Source of the DNA: Sipunculus nudus
Lineage: Eukaryota; Annelida; Sipuncula; Golfingiida; Sipunculidae
DNA: 64,000 bases
Reading direction: 5' to 3'
NCBI GenBank assembly: GCA_026874595.1
Contig: CM049320.1
Span: 25,954,214 to 26,018,213 of the forward strand
The position numbers were made by a program, and so were the translations under genes. Of the stretch, positions 24,690-37,478 are shown piece by piece. Below the pieces are notes generated by a model, which searched no databases, was not told the DNA's origin, and saw nothing but the letters and a program-made list of their open reading frames with translations. Numbering within the stretch: the stretch's first letter is position 1; each line of letters opens with the position of its first letter.

Positions 24690-25835
24690 TTACATAAAAA
24701 CATATGTCTATATAAACATTACAAACCCTAATTCAGGAACTGTTATAAGCTCAGTTGACGGGCTCAGGCTTTACTTTCACCACGTGCTTCTCCAATATTT
24801 CTGGAGCACAGCGGACACCGTCCAGGAATACAGAAGACAGGTTACTGTTCACTTCCTAGATTTTAAATTGTGCCAGGATGTCTATGGTTTAAGTGTGAGT
24901 TTCAGGGTTAGTTCAGCTGACTGGTCATTAGCTTGCTCTGAGTCTGAGACCGCTGCACTGAATGTCATGGTTGGTTTGCTGATAACGGTAGACGAGAGAT
25001 GATCAGCGCATGTATCTTGTTGTACGGATTTCCCCAGGGATGTGTGTCATGAATTGCATTGTTCACTTTATTTACACAACGCCTACCTCACATAATATTT
25101 GCACGTTTGTTTCATTTCATTAGTACGCGGAAGACACTGAACTGTCAAAAAGTAGACAATCGGTTGAGTTCAGATCTGTCCAGTAAATCATACAGGGTTG
25201 TATTGGCGAAGTACATTCTTGGATGTTTAGCAACAAACTTAAATACTAACAAGACCGAAGTTATGCCTGTCGCATCTAACCCCCCCCCCCCCCCGTCTGC
25301 GGATGATTGACAGCCAGTCCATAAGCGTAGGTGGCTGTTGACATATCTCAGTGTTCAGAGTGATCACTTTTTAAAGTGCATTGACAGTACCTGAAAACAT
25401 ATTTATAGTGCCAGCTGATGTCTGAACGACAGCTTATTCTATTGTCGTGAACTTACTTATTATAAAAAAGGGGTCACACATTCTGTAGAAATCATTTCAT
25501 TTACAATTTCAATAGCACATCTAGTTCAAGGAACAAAATTAAATCGTTTCTGTGATACAAAATCTACGTATATAGCTTCTTATTTCTTGCAGACATTTTC
25601 AGGCAAGCAGTGAATCCTTTATGCTAAGGTTTCAATATACAAAATAGCTCTGTCAGTATATACATGTATTAATTTCCAGCTTAGGAGCCGGCATCTTAGC
25701 AATTGAAATCTAAATAACCATCTGACACAACAATACAAGCTGGAAATAATATCAACCGTATATTAAGCTTCTGAAAACTAAATATACAAATAATATATAC
25801 CATGTTTCTCTGACACCCCTAATGTTTCGATGCAT
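24690..25835 (+). mobile_element. Decayed CR1/L2-like LINE, copy 2
   Basis: This is the same element as 16,800-18,300. Readable RT pieces are SETAALNVMVGLL (24,940-24,985), FPQGCV (about 25,030), a corrupted YADD box as YAEDTELSK (about 25,115-25,145), and FSNKLKLNTNKTEVMPVAS (about 25,225-25,280), the counterpart of the N-K-T-E box that follows the RT palm. A poly-C run interrupts it at 25,280-25,294. The 3' tail aligns with 17,930-18,300. It is dead. Confidence 0.78.
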
Positions 25836-28080
25836 GAATTTACGACCTGATTCTGATGGGTACTCATGAAATTTGTATGCTAAATGTGTCAATTTATAGA
25901 TCATTGTCAAATGTTAAAGGAGACACATTTAGTATTGTTTAAGGCCTATTTCATTAGACAATGACCTTGAATGTTTAAAGTTAATATGTCAGATTTTCAT
26001 ATATTATAAAGCCATGTTTGTTTGATAAATTTATAATATAATTTATGAATTAAGAGGCAGGCCCTCCTGTCTAACGCCACGCCATTTGCCTTTGCAACAG
26101 GTGAACAAAACCTAATTGTTAAGCTGTTGCTTTTCTCTTTTTACTAACACATGCGCACATTACACACCCTTTCTTTTGGCTGCTGTAGTCCAAAATGAAA
26201 TCTGATCAGTAGACATCAAAACTGGCGAGCTTCCGATCTTGCATGCAGACGTACCGAGCCCTCTGCCTGAGACATATAGGGTGTCGTCCTAGAGGCGACC
26301 ATCCTCCATTACTCGCGCAAGGCTAGTTCATCGATGACAACTTCTGAAATTGTGTGCGTGATTAAGACTGTGTCGTGCCATGAAATGGTAACTGGGTGTT
26401 ACAAATACTTTATTGCAGGGCACAAAACGTTTTTTACCTTCCAATTTCTTATCCTTGACTCGGCGCCATCCATAAAAGTAGTAAACATGGTTAAACTGAG
26501 GATAGTGATATTAAGGGTCAGAAAGTTAGGTAAAATTAAATCTTAGGACAATGATGTCAGTGGTGGCAACGAGGTTTTATATTGCTGTAATGGTTATATA
26601 ATATCACCTTTCGTGCTCATATTTTGGCGCTCTTATTATTTTTTAAATGATAGCTACAGGAAGTTAAGTGTCAGTAATGAATGATTTAGTCAAAAAGCTT
26701 CCAATAAACACCTACATCAGAGGGCCCTTTAGACAAGACCAAATTTATGTGTTGTATTGTGTACGTTACGGTATCATTGTACAAAGGTTAAATTGAGCAG
26801 TATATCAAGTACTGTTCTCTTAGTCACCGTATGAGTTAACTAGATAGGAATAACATATACACACCCTGATGTAGTTTTGTCCGTTTGGAAGTTCGTTTAC
26901 GTATTACTTTTAGGGGGATAAACAAAGTATAAGAGAGCAATATTAAAAGTACCCCGTCAGGAAAAATATCATAAAATAATATATGAGTGCGGCGATTGGT
27001 GACATTAACAGCATTTCTAAAATGACTATATTAGTAAAATATCTTTATACAATATTAATATTCACAAGTCAGTAGTAATATGTAGGAGCCTTAATCAGCT
27101 TACCAGCTTGAAAAAGGACTATTCTGATGCAGAATTCACTGAGAGTTTTCGAATCATGGCAGCCAGTGCACCATTACATTTCAAGGATCATTGCATAGTA
27201 TCAATCAGTATGGATCGACTTCCAATAAAGTAAATATAAAGCCTGATGAAGACCTTTTTGTCAAAAGCTTGGACCTTTAAATATATGTTAGTTTACCTCG
27301 AACAATAAAAGCGGCTTGTTTTGTTAATTGATATATTAAATCTTTTTCACTAGGTCGTTAACAATATTTTGTTTAACATGGTTGGGCTCCTGATTGTTCA
27401 ACTGAGCATTTCGATATGTAGACATTCAGCATTTCTACTTTTCTGACCAATGATCATGCCATGCTTTGCATAATTTACGTATCTCGATATAATCATTGGT
27501 TTCGATTTTCCACAGGGCTATCTAACATTACATTACATCGTTATTTTTCATTTACTTTCCTCGATTATTTCTCTCTTTCAGACAACGATGGTTATTTAAT
27601 TACTCTAATTGCTCTAATAGCCTGTGTAAAAACCTGTGGGCTTTTTTTCACCATAGTTTGGGATATATATCCTAATTTCTTTGTCTATTATGGATATTAA
27701 TCAAAGGCTGTTGAGATATAAACGATTTACATTGTCACCCGATAAAAGTTACCCCTTTCTCTTGCCTTACGGGAAAGGTGGCCGTTACCAAGTGACGGAC
27801 TTGGATGCCTTTGGTTTAACGTGGAAAAGTAGATATTGTGTGGATTTAAAGGCGCATTCAACATTTCAGCACACACTACCAAACATAAATCATTGGCTAA
27901 ACAACAAGAGTATATATTAAAACAAAATAAAAGGTAGATAATTCAAAATCACCTATCATATAGGGTTCCCCGTCTGTTACGCCAAACAAGATACACTGGA
28001 ACATACACTAAATCAAACGTACGTAAAAACACAGAATCTAGTTAAACATTCTCAAGATCTTCAAACTTTTTATACTTGAC
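25836..28080. other. No recognisable gene
   Basis: Open frames here (26,334-26,546; 27,461-27,700; 27,681-27,920) lack splice context or family motifs. Nothing can be supported. Confidence 0.5.
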
Positions 28081-28130
28081 CCCGGCACCAGGAACCTCTC
28101 TGGACCCAGGCTGGCGATAATTCACTGGAC

Positions 28131-28290
28131 ACCCGCTGGCAGCACCTTACTTGACACCAGATGGCAGAACCTGACTTGGCACACGCTTGCAGCACCTCAC
28201 TCGACAACCGCTGGCAGCATCTCACTCGAAACCCGCTGGCAGCACCTCACTCGACACCAGCTGTCAGCACCTCTTGCAGCACCTCTGAAC
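28131..28290. repeat. 25-bp GC-rich minisatellite
   Basis: About six units start every 25 bp at 28,131, 28,156, 28,181, 28,206, 28,231 and 28,256, with consensus beginning ACCCGCTGGCAGCACCTCAC. Degenerate GCAGCACCTC words continue to about 28,400. The array is far more GC-rich than its surroundings. Because the period is not a multiple of three, each unit is read in a shifting frame, so the open frame across it is fortuitous. Confidence 0.85.
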
Positions 28291-28419
28291 ACTTGGTGGT
28301 ATCACCTCTCACAGCACTCCTCTGGACCCCGGGCGGCAGCACCTCTTCCTCACTGCACCTAACTCGACATCCGCCTGGCGGCACTTCTGGACTCGGCAGG
28401 TTTCACATATTTTGTTGCT

Positions 28420-31110
28420 CAATACTGCGTATGCACTTTTCTATACCCCTCTACCCTTGAGACTCATTTACATTCATAAGAGCCTGGCCCTGCTTTTTCT
28501 ACTTTGGCCAATCTATAATCATGAGCACGCTGAATTCTCAATTGGCGTAGAAAAACCACGCTAAACCCTATGGCGAGCACCACAACAATGGCACAACTGG
28601 ACCTGCCGCGCAATCTGTAACCCCTCTCTTGAAAACAACCATTGTCTAACAACACAGTACTGTTACCGTGCGTCGATTCTCGCTTACTTATTCAAATGTA
28701 CAGCTGACCCATTACAACTAACCATAAAAGGAAAATAAAGCAAAATGACACGATCCATTTCGTGACATTAAGATCTAATATATGTTTTACATTCTATTAA
28801 AACGAAAAGAATATGTCATTTTCCTTGTTTTAGAAGTTATTTTACCACACCGGATTATCATTTCATAGATAGTTTGATATATAACTTAACATATCAAAAG
28901 CTATGTCCATGATGCACTGTGAATGGAATCTTCCAGCCTTCGACGTGATAGTAAACTTATCACGTTTATATTTCAAAGCCACCGTCCAAATCAATGTTCT
29001 ACCAAAAAAAGAAGAAAGATGGCTTAAAATATCCATATATTGAATCGACATCATAACATAACAAAATTATGACGAATATTCTTTACTCTAGTTGGTTCAG
29101 TGCACCATACCATAAAAAAGCATTAATTTAAGAAGAACATCGCTCAAGTCACTATTGGAATGTTATCTCCATCGCGTACATCAATCGTTAAACCTCCGGT
29201 ACTGAAGAGTAATTTTGACCTACCTTGTCAATTATTCTAAACTCGCAGAGATAATATTACCAGGAAAATCTGACAATATCTACTGGTTGACCATGTGGTC
29301 AAATAATATATTATATTTGTCAATGTTAATCTGTTCCCAGGCACATTCAAAGCCTATCTTTTTTAAAGCACCTTTCTTAGAGTATCCAAATGTATCATTA
29401 ACATAAACGGCTTCTCCACTACAACACTAATGGTTTACCATTTAACAACTTAAACAGCATGCTATATCAATATACTGATCGGGCCTTTTCTGTTATCTGA
29501 TATATGCGTCCCTGCTATCCAAGACAAGAAAAAATTGTATCATATGAATAAATTATCATTAATCGCTAGGGATCAACGGAATTACCCATTACAGTATGGT
29601 TGTCTTAGTCTGTACATGGAACCAGAAACTTCAGGGCTGTTCCTTGAGTCACATAAATATACAGTTTATTGGACCTGTATCCCTTTGATCAGAAAAGTAT
29701 GTATATCAAAGAGGTCTAAATCCTCAAGCGGAACACATAGATTTAAAATATAAATCTATCTAATTTTTAATAATGTATCCCGTAGATTACGGGCCACGGT
29801 CTGCAAACAAGTGGCGAATGAGAAACAAGTTCGTCCTTCATCTGGTCTCATTGTTTTGTCTACTTATGAAAAGTTAAGGATAGAATAAAAACATTATACA
29901 CAACAAATTAAACTGGAACAAAGAATACAGGTGAGTAAAATGGACACAAGGACATAATCGAAAACGAAAAGCTAAGAGCTTAAATTGTACATTGTAAGCT
30001 GTCTATCAATGAAATATATGACGGGTAAATATTTATGGAAAGCATGTTCAATAATTGCCATCAAATATATCATATTTGAGGGAAACCTTGTTTGTACTTT
30101 TATGATATCTTTGGAACAAGCAGAGTTTAATGGAATCCTAAAATACCATTTCAGATTTAATGAATATATTTTATGGATAATAGTCAATGTCTCTGATTAA
30201 TTAAGGCATCTTTTGTATACTGTATGATGTAAGTTGACGTGTCTTGTATAGATGTATGCAATGAACTAAAATATATTTGGAGACCTAAAGGAAAACCCAT
30301 TTAAATGTCACTCAGAAGGCTTCAATTCTAATGCATATCTGACAAACGAAAGGTTATACAAACTTAATCAATTAACAAAGTCTTTTGTTTCTGCCAACAT
30401 ACTTATTTTTAAGTAAACGACCCTTGTGCATCATGTAGATGATTGAATGAACCCGGTGAATCCCAAATGACAATAAGCGAAGTATATAAGTCGATTATTT
30501 TCAAACTGAGACAAGCCCCCCGGGAGGGAAGATGCCTAGGGTACGTTGTCTTATGAAAGAACTTTAATTTAGGTGTTTCAATCATACAATGTACACAACA
30601 GCTAGTGTACAATAACATAATATATGATAAATATATTATATTTCCGTAACCTTATATTTGCAGGTGAAAGAGCTTATCAATGGATAAATTGTAAGGCAAT
30701 GTGGCATTGACTAGTTTCAAATCGCACCTACAGATAAAAAAACTATACTCCTTGCCCTAGAGGCATAGGTAATGCGTGCACGGAAAAATTAATCAATGTT
30801 TGAAGAGGTCTGTATCACATGCGACAAGTTTTCTTGAATGTCAGTATTAAAAGTCCTAAAACACGTTTATATCTTAAAACGAATATTTCTAAATCTTACT
30901 AAGAGAAAAGGTATATTCCTAAAACTATAAGTCCAATCTATGTTTTGCCCAGTTGTCCTTTTTGAGCCCAAATGTAAAAAAAAATCTCCAACATTGGGTC
31001 AAGAAAAGTTTTCTGTTTCATCTTTAGGAAGCTGGAATTCAGGGCAAATTAGCTGGGCGAACAGGATAGGGACAGACGTACAATCCATGTTTGAACATTA
31101 AAAACCGTTT
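28420..31110. other. No recognisable gene
   Basis: AT-rich sequence with several short open frames and no recognisable motif or splice pair. Confidence 0.5.
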
Positions 31111-31128
31111 CATGTCTTTGCAGAAAAA

Positions 31129-31177
31129 ATGATGCTTTCCATTCTCATTTTCTTGACTGGCGAGTTACTTGTTGGAG
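31129..31177 (+). CDS. C-type lectin gene B, exon 1 (signal peptide)
   Basis: ATG starts MMLSILIFLTGELLVG, a short n-region followed by a hydrophobic core, typical of a signal peptide. The exon closes in phase 1 at a GTGGGT donor. Together with 32,933-33,139 and 33,976-34,196 it gives a continuous 158-residue frame (49+207+221 nt). The product is a single-CTLD secreted lectin-like protein, likely acting outside the cell in recognition or opsonisation. A second in-frame ATG follows the first, so the start could be one codon later. Confidence 0.8.
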
Positions 31178-31275
31178 GTGGGTTTTGCTTTAAACGATTA
31201 ACTGTTGCTTGCTTAAACCAAATTAAATCATCCGTAAAATTATAAAAAAAACTTGCTTTATAATGTACCTTCCAT

Positions 31276-31285
31276 ATATATATAT

Positions 31286-31317
<32 letters not shown>
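31276..31317. repeat. (TA)n microsatellite in lectin B intron 1
   Basis: TA tract with one GA interruption near its start. The rest of intron 1 (31,178-32,932) shows no exon. Confidence 0.9.
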
Positions 31318-31322
<5 letters not shown>

Positions 31323-32932
31323 AAATGACGAATGAGTATCTATGAGATGGAATGGATAGTATAAAAAACAGGTAAAGCTTATATTATCGGATTTAGCCAT
31401 TTGTTCATCTGTTTTAAGGACCAATGCATGCTTTTGGATCATGTTTCCACTAGGTACTTATTTGGACCAGGGACAGGTCATGGGTCAGATTTTATTTTTT
31501 GCAACATTTGTTGCCATTACCCATAAGCGTATTCAGTGAAATGCACGAGGCATATGTGCCGGATAGATTTAATATTTCTTATTAACTCAGTATTTTATGG
31601 CAATCTTACGCTTGAAGCATTGCTTTGTTTCTTCGCTGTTTTTCATAAAACCATGCGTAGTTGAATCAGACTTTTTGTCGTAGATGTCACATCGTAGATG
31701 AAAAAAACTATTGTCTCAATTGTTCCCTTCACATAACTTTTGCGCAGAATATTCCTGTATTTATTCAAAACAGTTTAGTTTAGTGCAAGTCAAACTGCAT
31801 TAAAATCCTCTCAACAGTTAGCAACTGATTACTTTACTCAAATTCAATATTTTTTACCAGATAACTATGCCTGAAAAACATTTGAAATGAAATGGTAAAA
31901 GGGGCAAAGTGGATGATGTGTCTACATCATCAATTCATTTATATTGCCACTAACAAGACTGTCTACTCTCGTGCTCCAAATACTGTAGTCAGTCTTAAAT
32001 GAGGAGTTTGATACATATTCTCTTTACCAATGTTGGAAAGCAGGTTTATCAAGTAACAAACTCCGTGGACGAAAGGTTGAGGACATCAATTCAGAATGGA
32101 GAAACCGAAATGTCTTTCGCTCATGCAATGGAATGTTTCTCGAGGGTGTTGACGTCTTGAACAAAGTCATGTATTTCATAAACATGACCAGCTCTTCTGA
32201 AATAATCTCCTGGCTGAAAACATGTAGTGAGGTTCATTTATGGTATTTATAGAATTCTATTACGATGTACGCACAGTGGAGCCTCCTCTAATATGCACCT
32301 CTATAATGAAACAACCTCCATATAGCGGCCACGTTTTAATAATCCCATTTTCTTTTACATATATATTTATGTTGTGGCCATGGCCTCCACCTCTCCGGTT
32401 GGCACCTACACATTGTAGAGGTTACACTCTGCTTTCTAAGCGTATGGGTCATATAAAAACCATCAAAAGAATTTGGTGAAATAATCAAATTTTTATTAAT
32501 TCGTTGTTATTTGTGGTTGTCGAAAGTTTTTTGAAGTGGACGATGTAATACTATTTGCATTCAAAGAATACAACTTAACATGGTTAACATGATACTAATT
32601 GCTAGGCCTTTGATGTGCCATTTTCCATTTTCTTTTGCCTGGATAAAATCGATCAATGATAAAATTAAATACATTTTCAACATACAAGTTTAAAAGAATA
32701 TATATTTGAATATATATTATCATAAGGGGAGGTTTGTGGCCCATCAAGTTCTGTCTAGTATTGCACTTATGGTATACATTGGTCATGTTTTCGAGGTTAT
32801 CGTCTAAGTGAGTTCATATGTAAAGAACAATTAAGAATCGAGAATATAAAAAAAACAAGTGGCCGTTATTTTGAGTTGGTCCATCAATATAGGGGATCGT
32901 AATCGCGAGCTTCTAATGTATTATTTTTACAG

Positions 32933-33139
32933 AGAGTCCTTGTGGAGATGGATATACTCACATGCTGATTCATGGTGACCAGTCTACTGCTTCTTGTTAT
33001 AAATTATTCCCAGAAGAAACATTTGGTATAATTCCAGCCCTCAGCAGGTGTGAGGAAGAAGGTGGAGACCTAGTCGCTATACAAACGGAAGCTGAATATG
33101 CTCATTTAAAGAGACTCCTGAATGAAACATCAGCGGCAG
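32933..33139 (+). CDS. C-type lectin gene B, exon 2 (N-terminal half of CTLD)
   Basis: The acceptor is TATTTTTACAG and the donor G|GTGGTT, phase 1 on both sides. It encodes SPCGDGYTH, ASCYKLF and RCEEEGGDLVAIQTEAEY, the start and first-helix region of a CTLD. The extra N-terminal Cys (SPC) pairs with the SCY Cys in long-form CTLDs. The exon is homologous in position and phase to gene A 19,096-19,311. Confidence 0.92.
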
Positions 33140-33286
33140 GTGGTTTTATCCTTTAATTAACTTATGTACATAGGTAGACATTTCTTGTGTACAAAGGGTC
33201 TTGATTGGTATCATCACACAAACAGCATCTACAAATATTTTTTTACATATCTTGTATATCCCTGACCAACTTAAACCTTTCAAGGA

Positions 33287-33290
<4 letters not shown>

Positions 33291-33341
<51 letters not shown>
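33291..33341. repeat. (TA)n microsatellite in lectin B intron 2
   Basis: A 51-bp TA tract. Open frames across it on either strand are artefacts. Confidence 0.95.
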
Positions 33342-33343
<2 letters not shown>

Positions 33344-33975
33344 CATTATCGTTCTCAAAAATTATTGCCACGGATATTGATTGGTTACATTCTAAATTGA
33401 TCAATTTTACCTGAGAGGTAATATCGCACTTACTTGTAGTACCACCCATAACCATTATTTTAATTTCATAGTCTTATCACCCAATAAATAGAGATCAACA
33501 TCTGCTACTACACATTGCATCATATATTTCATTAACTTTACTTAAGCATATATTTGAACATAAAAGAAGTCACATACATATTTGCAACATGTGAACGAAA
33601 CGAAAGAGAGTTTTTTATTCGTTCAAAGTGATACTAACGATGTAAGCGTTTCCTATGATGCCCATTGGAAGTCTTTAATTTTATCGCACACGTCCCAGAA
33701 TGACAGCCGTGCAATATATTTGATATCATAATACGAAGGGGCAAATGTATATAATGTCATTTCAGGATTGAGGGATGTATAAACATTCCATATAATCCAC
33801 TAGATAATTTAAATCAAATTTACGAACAAATTCTCTCAGAAAACTCCTCCGAAAGATGTTCGAACTTTCCTTAATGTGTAGGAGTGTATGTCTGTCTAAA
33901 GTGAAATGTGTATGTTACCCTTAATGGGGGTTTAGAAGGGTTTCAAGTGTATTGATGCAAACAATTTATTACCAG

Positions 33976-34196
33976 GACTGAGGAACGGTTACTGGACAGA
34001 TGCTAAGTTTGCAGATGGCAAGTGGAAATGGGAAAACTCTGACGGAACGATTCAAGACACTTGGTGGGCGCCAAACGAACCAAGCGGCATGGTTGGCCTG
34101 GTCCTTGCCTATATAGACAAGAAGACGCTGAAGTTTCGCGATACGGGGTACGTTGACCACTTGGACCTGCTCTGTGAACAGCAGGTCGAGTGTTAA
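33976..34196 (+). CDS. C-type lectin gene B, exon 3 (C-terminal half of CTLD)
   Basis: The acceptor is TTTATTACCAG, entered in phase 1, and the exon ends with TAA. It encodes GYWTDAKFADGKWKWENS (the W-x-W core), then APNEPSG where EPN/QPD is usual, and LLCEQQVEC at the end. It contains no Cys between the EPS block and LLC and no WND motif. The inner CTLD disulphide and the usual second half of the Ca2+/sugar site are therefore missing, unlike gene A, which keeps the inner Cys. The pseudo-exon at 11,046 shares this architecture, so it is a subfamily trait rather than sequence damage. Confidence 0.93.
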
Positions 34197-34346
34197 GGAG
34201 TTTATACGATGAAGAACACCTCAAATCTGATAACATTCGGCCCTAATCAGTGTTCAGCCATTTCCCTGGTTGTCTGATAACAAAGGATCCATCGTCAGGA
34301 TTACAATTGACCGTATCATTCAATGCGCGGAGGTCAGTGTTTATTG

Positions 34347-34635
34347 TTACCTCCGCTAAGCGGGGATTATTTTTTTTTTGCCGATGTTGATTTGTTTGTC
34401 TACTTATGCGTCTGTTGGCAACATTATCCAAAGGGTTATCAAAGGATTTTTATGACATTTTCAGGATAGATCTGCAATGATACAAGGAACAATTGCTTAA
34501 TTTAGGGGTGATCCAGGTCACTAACTAGATCCAGGAAATTTCTTAAAGAAAAAGGCTACATTTCTGACAATACGAGATGGGTGCATGAGCTGTCTTAGAG
34601 GAGGTCCGCGCCCTCTGAGTGTTTAAATTCTAGTT
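34347..34635. repeat. Dispersed repeat of the TTACCTCCGC type
   Basis: The interval starts TTACCTCCGCTAAGCGG and shows the order TTTGTTTGTCTAC, TTATGACATTTTCAGGA, GTGATCCAGGTCA and CCCTCTGAGTG. I recognise this arrangement as a widespread metazoan dispersed repeat, usually with TTACCTCCGCCAAGGAGG at its start. The recognition is from memory of the pattern. Confidence 0.55.
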
Positions 34636-34722
34636 ATATTTCTATAATGCAAATGGTTGACCTGACGTTATGGCTTATATGGCTTATATGATATTATAAG
34701 TATGTAATATCATTGAAAGATC

Positions 34723-34728
34723 AATAAA
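34723..34728 (+). terminator. Probable polyadenylation signal for lectin gene B
   Basis: AATAAA about 530 bp after the lectin B stop codon. It would place the dispersed repeat at 34,347-34,635 inside the 3' UTR. Confidence 0.4.
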
Positions 34729-34764
34729 AGATTACCAATATAATTTATAAATCAACGGAATTGA

Positions 34765-34766
<2 letters not shown>

Positions 34767-34814
<48 letters not shown>
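34767..34814. repeat. (TA)n microsatellite
   Basis: An uninterrupted TA tract just beyond the probable 3' end of lectin gene B. Confidence 0.95.
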
Positions 34815-34817
<3 letters not shown>

Positions 34818-34829
34818 AAGCCAGATATA

Positions 34830-37435
34830 ATTTTAACATGTACATTCGCATCGTTCCTCGTTAATTAAATAAAAAAACTAGAATGCAAAAACATGTTTCT
34901 TATGGTTTTCTTTCTGGGAACATTTGGCACTTCCTTGAGTGGAACACATATTGGCTTTATTTATTTTACATCATTTCTGTCGAATCGCACACAATAAAAT
35001 GCAGCACGCTGAATCCTGGGCGGGTTAAGACACGAGCTCCACCGATATTTTCATTTTGTCTCTGCCAGGTAATATGTGCAAGATGTGTCAATGTATTAAA
35101 TAACTTGCTAAAGATATATCAATATATGTATACAATTCAGAAAATGAGATTAAATCAAATGATATTCAGACATTGTGCATGTGAAAGATACCCAGGTTGT
35201 TAACGGGTTGTGCAATACATGATGGGTCATGTAAATGAGGCATTATCTTATTTGATACCTCAGTTACTAATCCAATATTGGTTAATTAATAGTTATTGCA
35301 TTGTAAAGCGGATAGGACGTCTTGTTTAGGTATCCGGCCTCGATGCATATGTTCGGGGTTTAATATCATTGCACACTGTTTATGAACCACTTTTGATAGT
35401 GTGTAGTACGTGTGAACAGTTTCAGTTATAGTGTTAGCAAATATTTCAGCTGCGTTTATTAGAGTATTCCTGTCCTTGATTTAGATAATTTTTACCGTTA
35501 AATGCCTGTCCAATGCAGCAATGTTTCCCGTTTGCTTAAAAATATTGTTTATAGCAAGCAATCTTTTGAATATTGGTATGCCGTGTATTGAATGCCTAGA
35601 ATATTTTTAATTGGTGTATTAACTGGTAAAGGTGGAAGCCATACCTTTGATTACTCTTTAGTAAGACACACATTTAAACACATAAAGATGCACAAGTCTA
35701 ATGCCAAGCATATTTCTAGTTATGAGCACATACCCAAAAATACTGTAACTTTTTTCTAAGAAGGATTCTGATAATATGGGCCTAATGACACCCAGTTTTA
35801 TCAGTCCACAGCATTCTTTGTTAAACGTTTTATATTAATGAACAGTAACCCTTCCAAGGAAATAGGAAATGCTGTTGCATAAAGGAATAAATATAATAGT
35901 CTTGTCTGATGGGCTTTTAACGTATTAATACATTTTGGATAGAAACTGTAATTACCGTAAACGATATCAGGATATGCATTCAATTACATAGTGACACATC
36001 TGTCATCGGCATAAGTCACTTAATAATGCCTGCTAACGGCTTTGTGGTAGCATGTCAAATGGTTATGATTTCATGTCATTTGAGAATCTACCCTAACGCG
36101 ACAACGCAAAATACTATAGTTATCTGGAAGAAAGGAAATCAATACCATGCATTTTTTCATTTTATGAAACAATTCTTAAGAATCTCCTGCACCTCATGAA
36201 ATAAAGCAGTGGTGTAGTTGATCTAATGAAGGATGATATGTATATATTGAATCATATTCTCCAGACTTGTAAACAAATCCCTCCTATATGTATCAATTGG
36301 TTTTACTTCAAGACAAACAAAGATGCGTAACATATAAGGATTCTATGTAGAACATTAAACTTGTTGTTGATATTTCGTCTACAAATGAAAGTTTTTGTAT
36401 ATTGCTAACCGATGGTTTACCTTAATATACAATGATTATATCTTTTGAGGTTCTGTGGAAGCACATCATATTTTCGTTTTTATTCTTATTGTGTTATGGA
36501 ATAAAAGATAAAGTCATTTTTGAATTACTGAGTTACCTCATTTAGTTTTCATATGACGTTCACATGAATTCTAGTTGAAGCTAAAGAACCTTGATAGCAG
36601 AATTGGAATGTGTCCTTTGGAAGGCTGCGCATTTATCGTCAAATGTTAACTGAAAGATTGATTTGCCGGAAAAGATCTAATGTCTAATTGTTTTATTTTT
36701 CTTTTAATATTTGAGCATAATTTCGGAAAGAAAGGCACTAATTGTACACAGGTTCTTTTACTTAAATTTTTTTCTGGTGATTTCATGCTTTTGTAGTGTA
36801 GATTAGAGCATTTGCGTTGTCTCAGAACACCTGTTACCGAGTAATGTGCAATTTTCACTTATTTCGGAGTTTTGTAACTTTTTGACCTCTGGTAACCTTA
36901 TTATTATACTAATTTGCGTATTGATTATATAACGAGTATAAACAATTTAATTGGTTAAATACTGTTCTGTGATTTGTATATCTAAAGATAATGTCGTTTA
37001 CGTTTCCCCTACCCGTAAATTGGACTCTTTTTATTTTGTACTCTGATTTATTGCCAGGTTACTAAATGTTTACCCTCACATTTTGCTTTGTCCCATGGTC
37101 TAGTTCATTTACATAAAGAGTAATTTAGGGCAGATCTCATGCAAGCGGGAAACCCTCAGACAATGGACTACGGGAACTTAGCTTTTAAGTTCAGAACAGC
37201 TCTGTCCTAGTATACCAAATGATAAACCATTCCTCTTTGCCTCGAGGACCGCACTTCGGTCGAACTAACATATGAAAATTGTTGCTTCCATTACAGTTTA
37301 CAATTCTGTGTCTAATTTCAATAACACATGCGGGTAGGCAAGAGAGGAGTAAATGTGCATTAACGTTTGGATAATTTTTTCATTCTGTATCTGATAAACT
37401 TGTATTATTTTCTACAAAGAGTGGTGGTCAATATG

Positions 37436-37478
<43 letters not shown>

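Noticed and set aside
28161-28460. 99-codon Ser/Thr/Leu-rich open frame
   Set aside because: It crosses a 25-bp minisatellite whose period is not a multiple of three, and it has no splice context.
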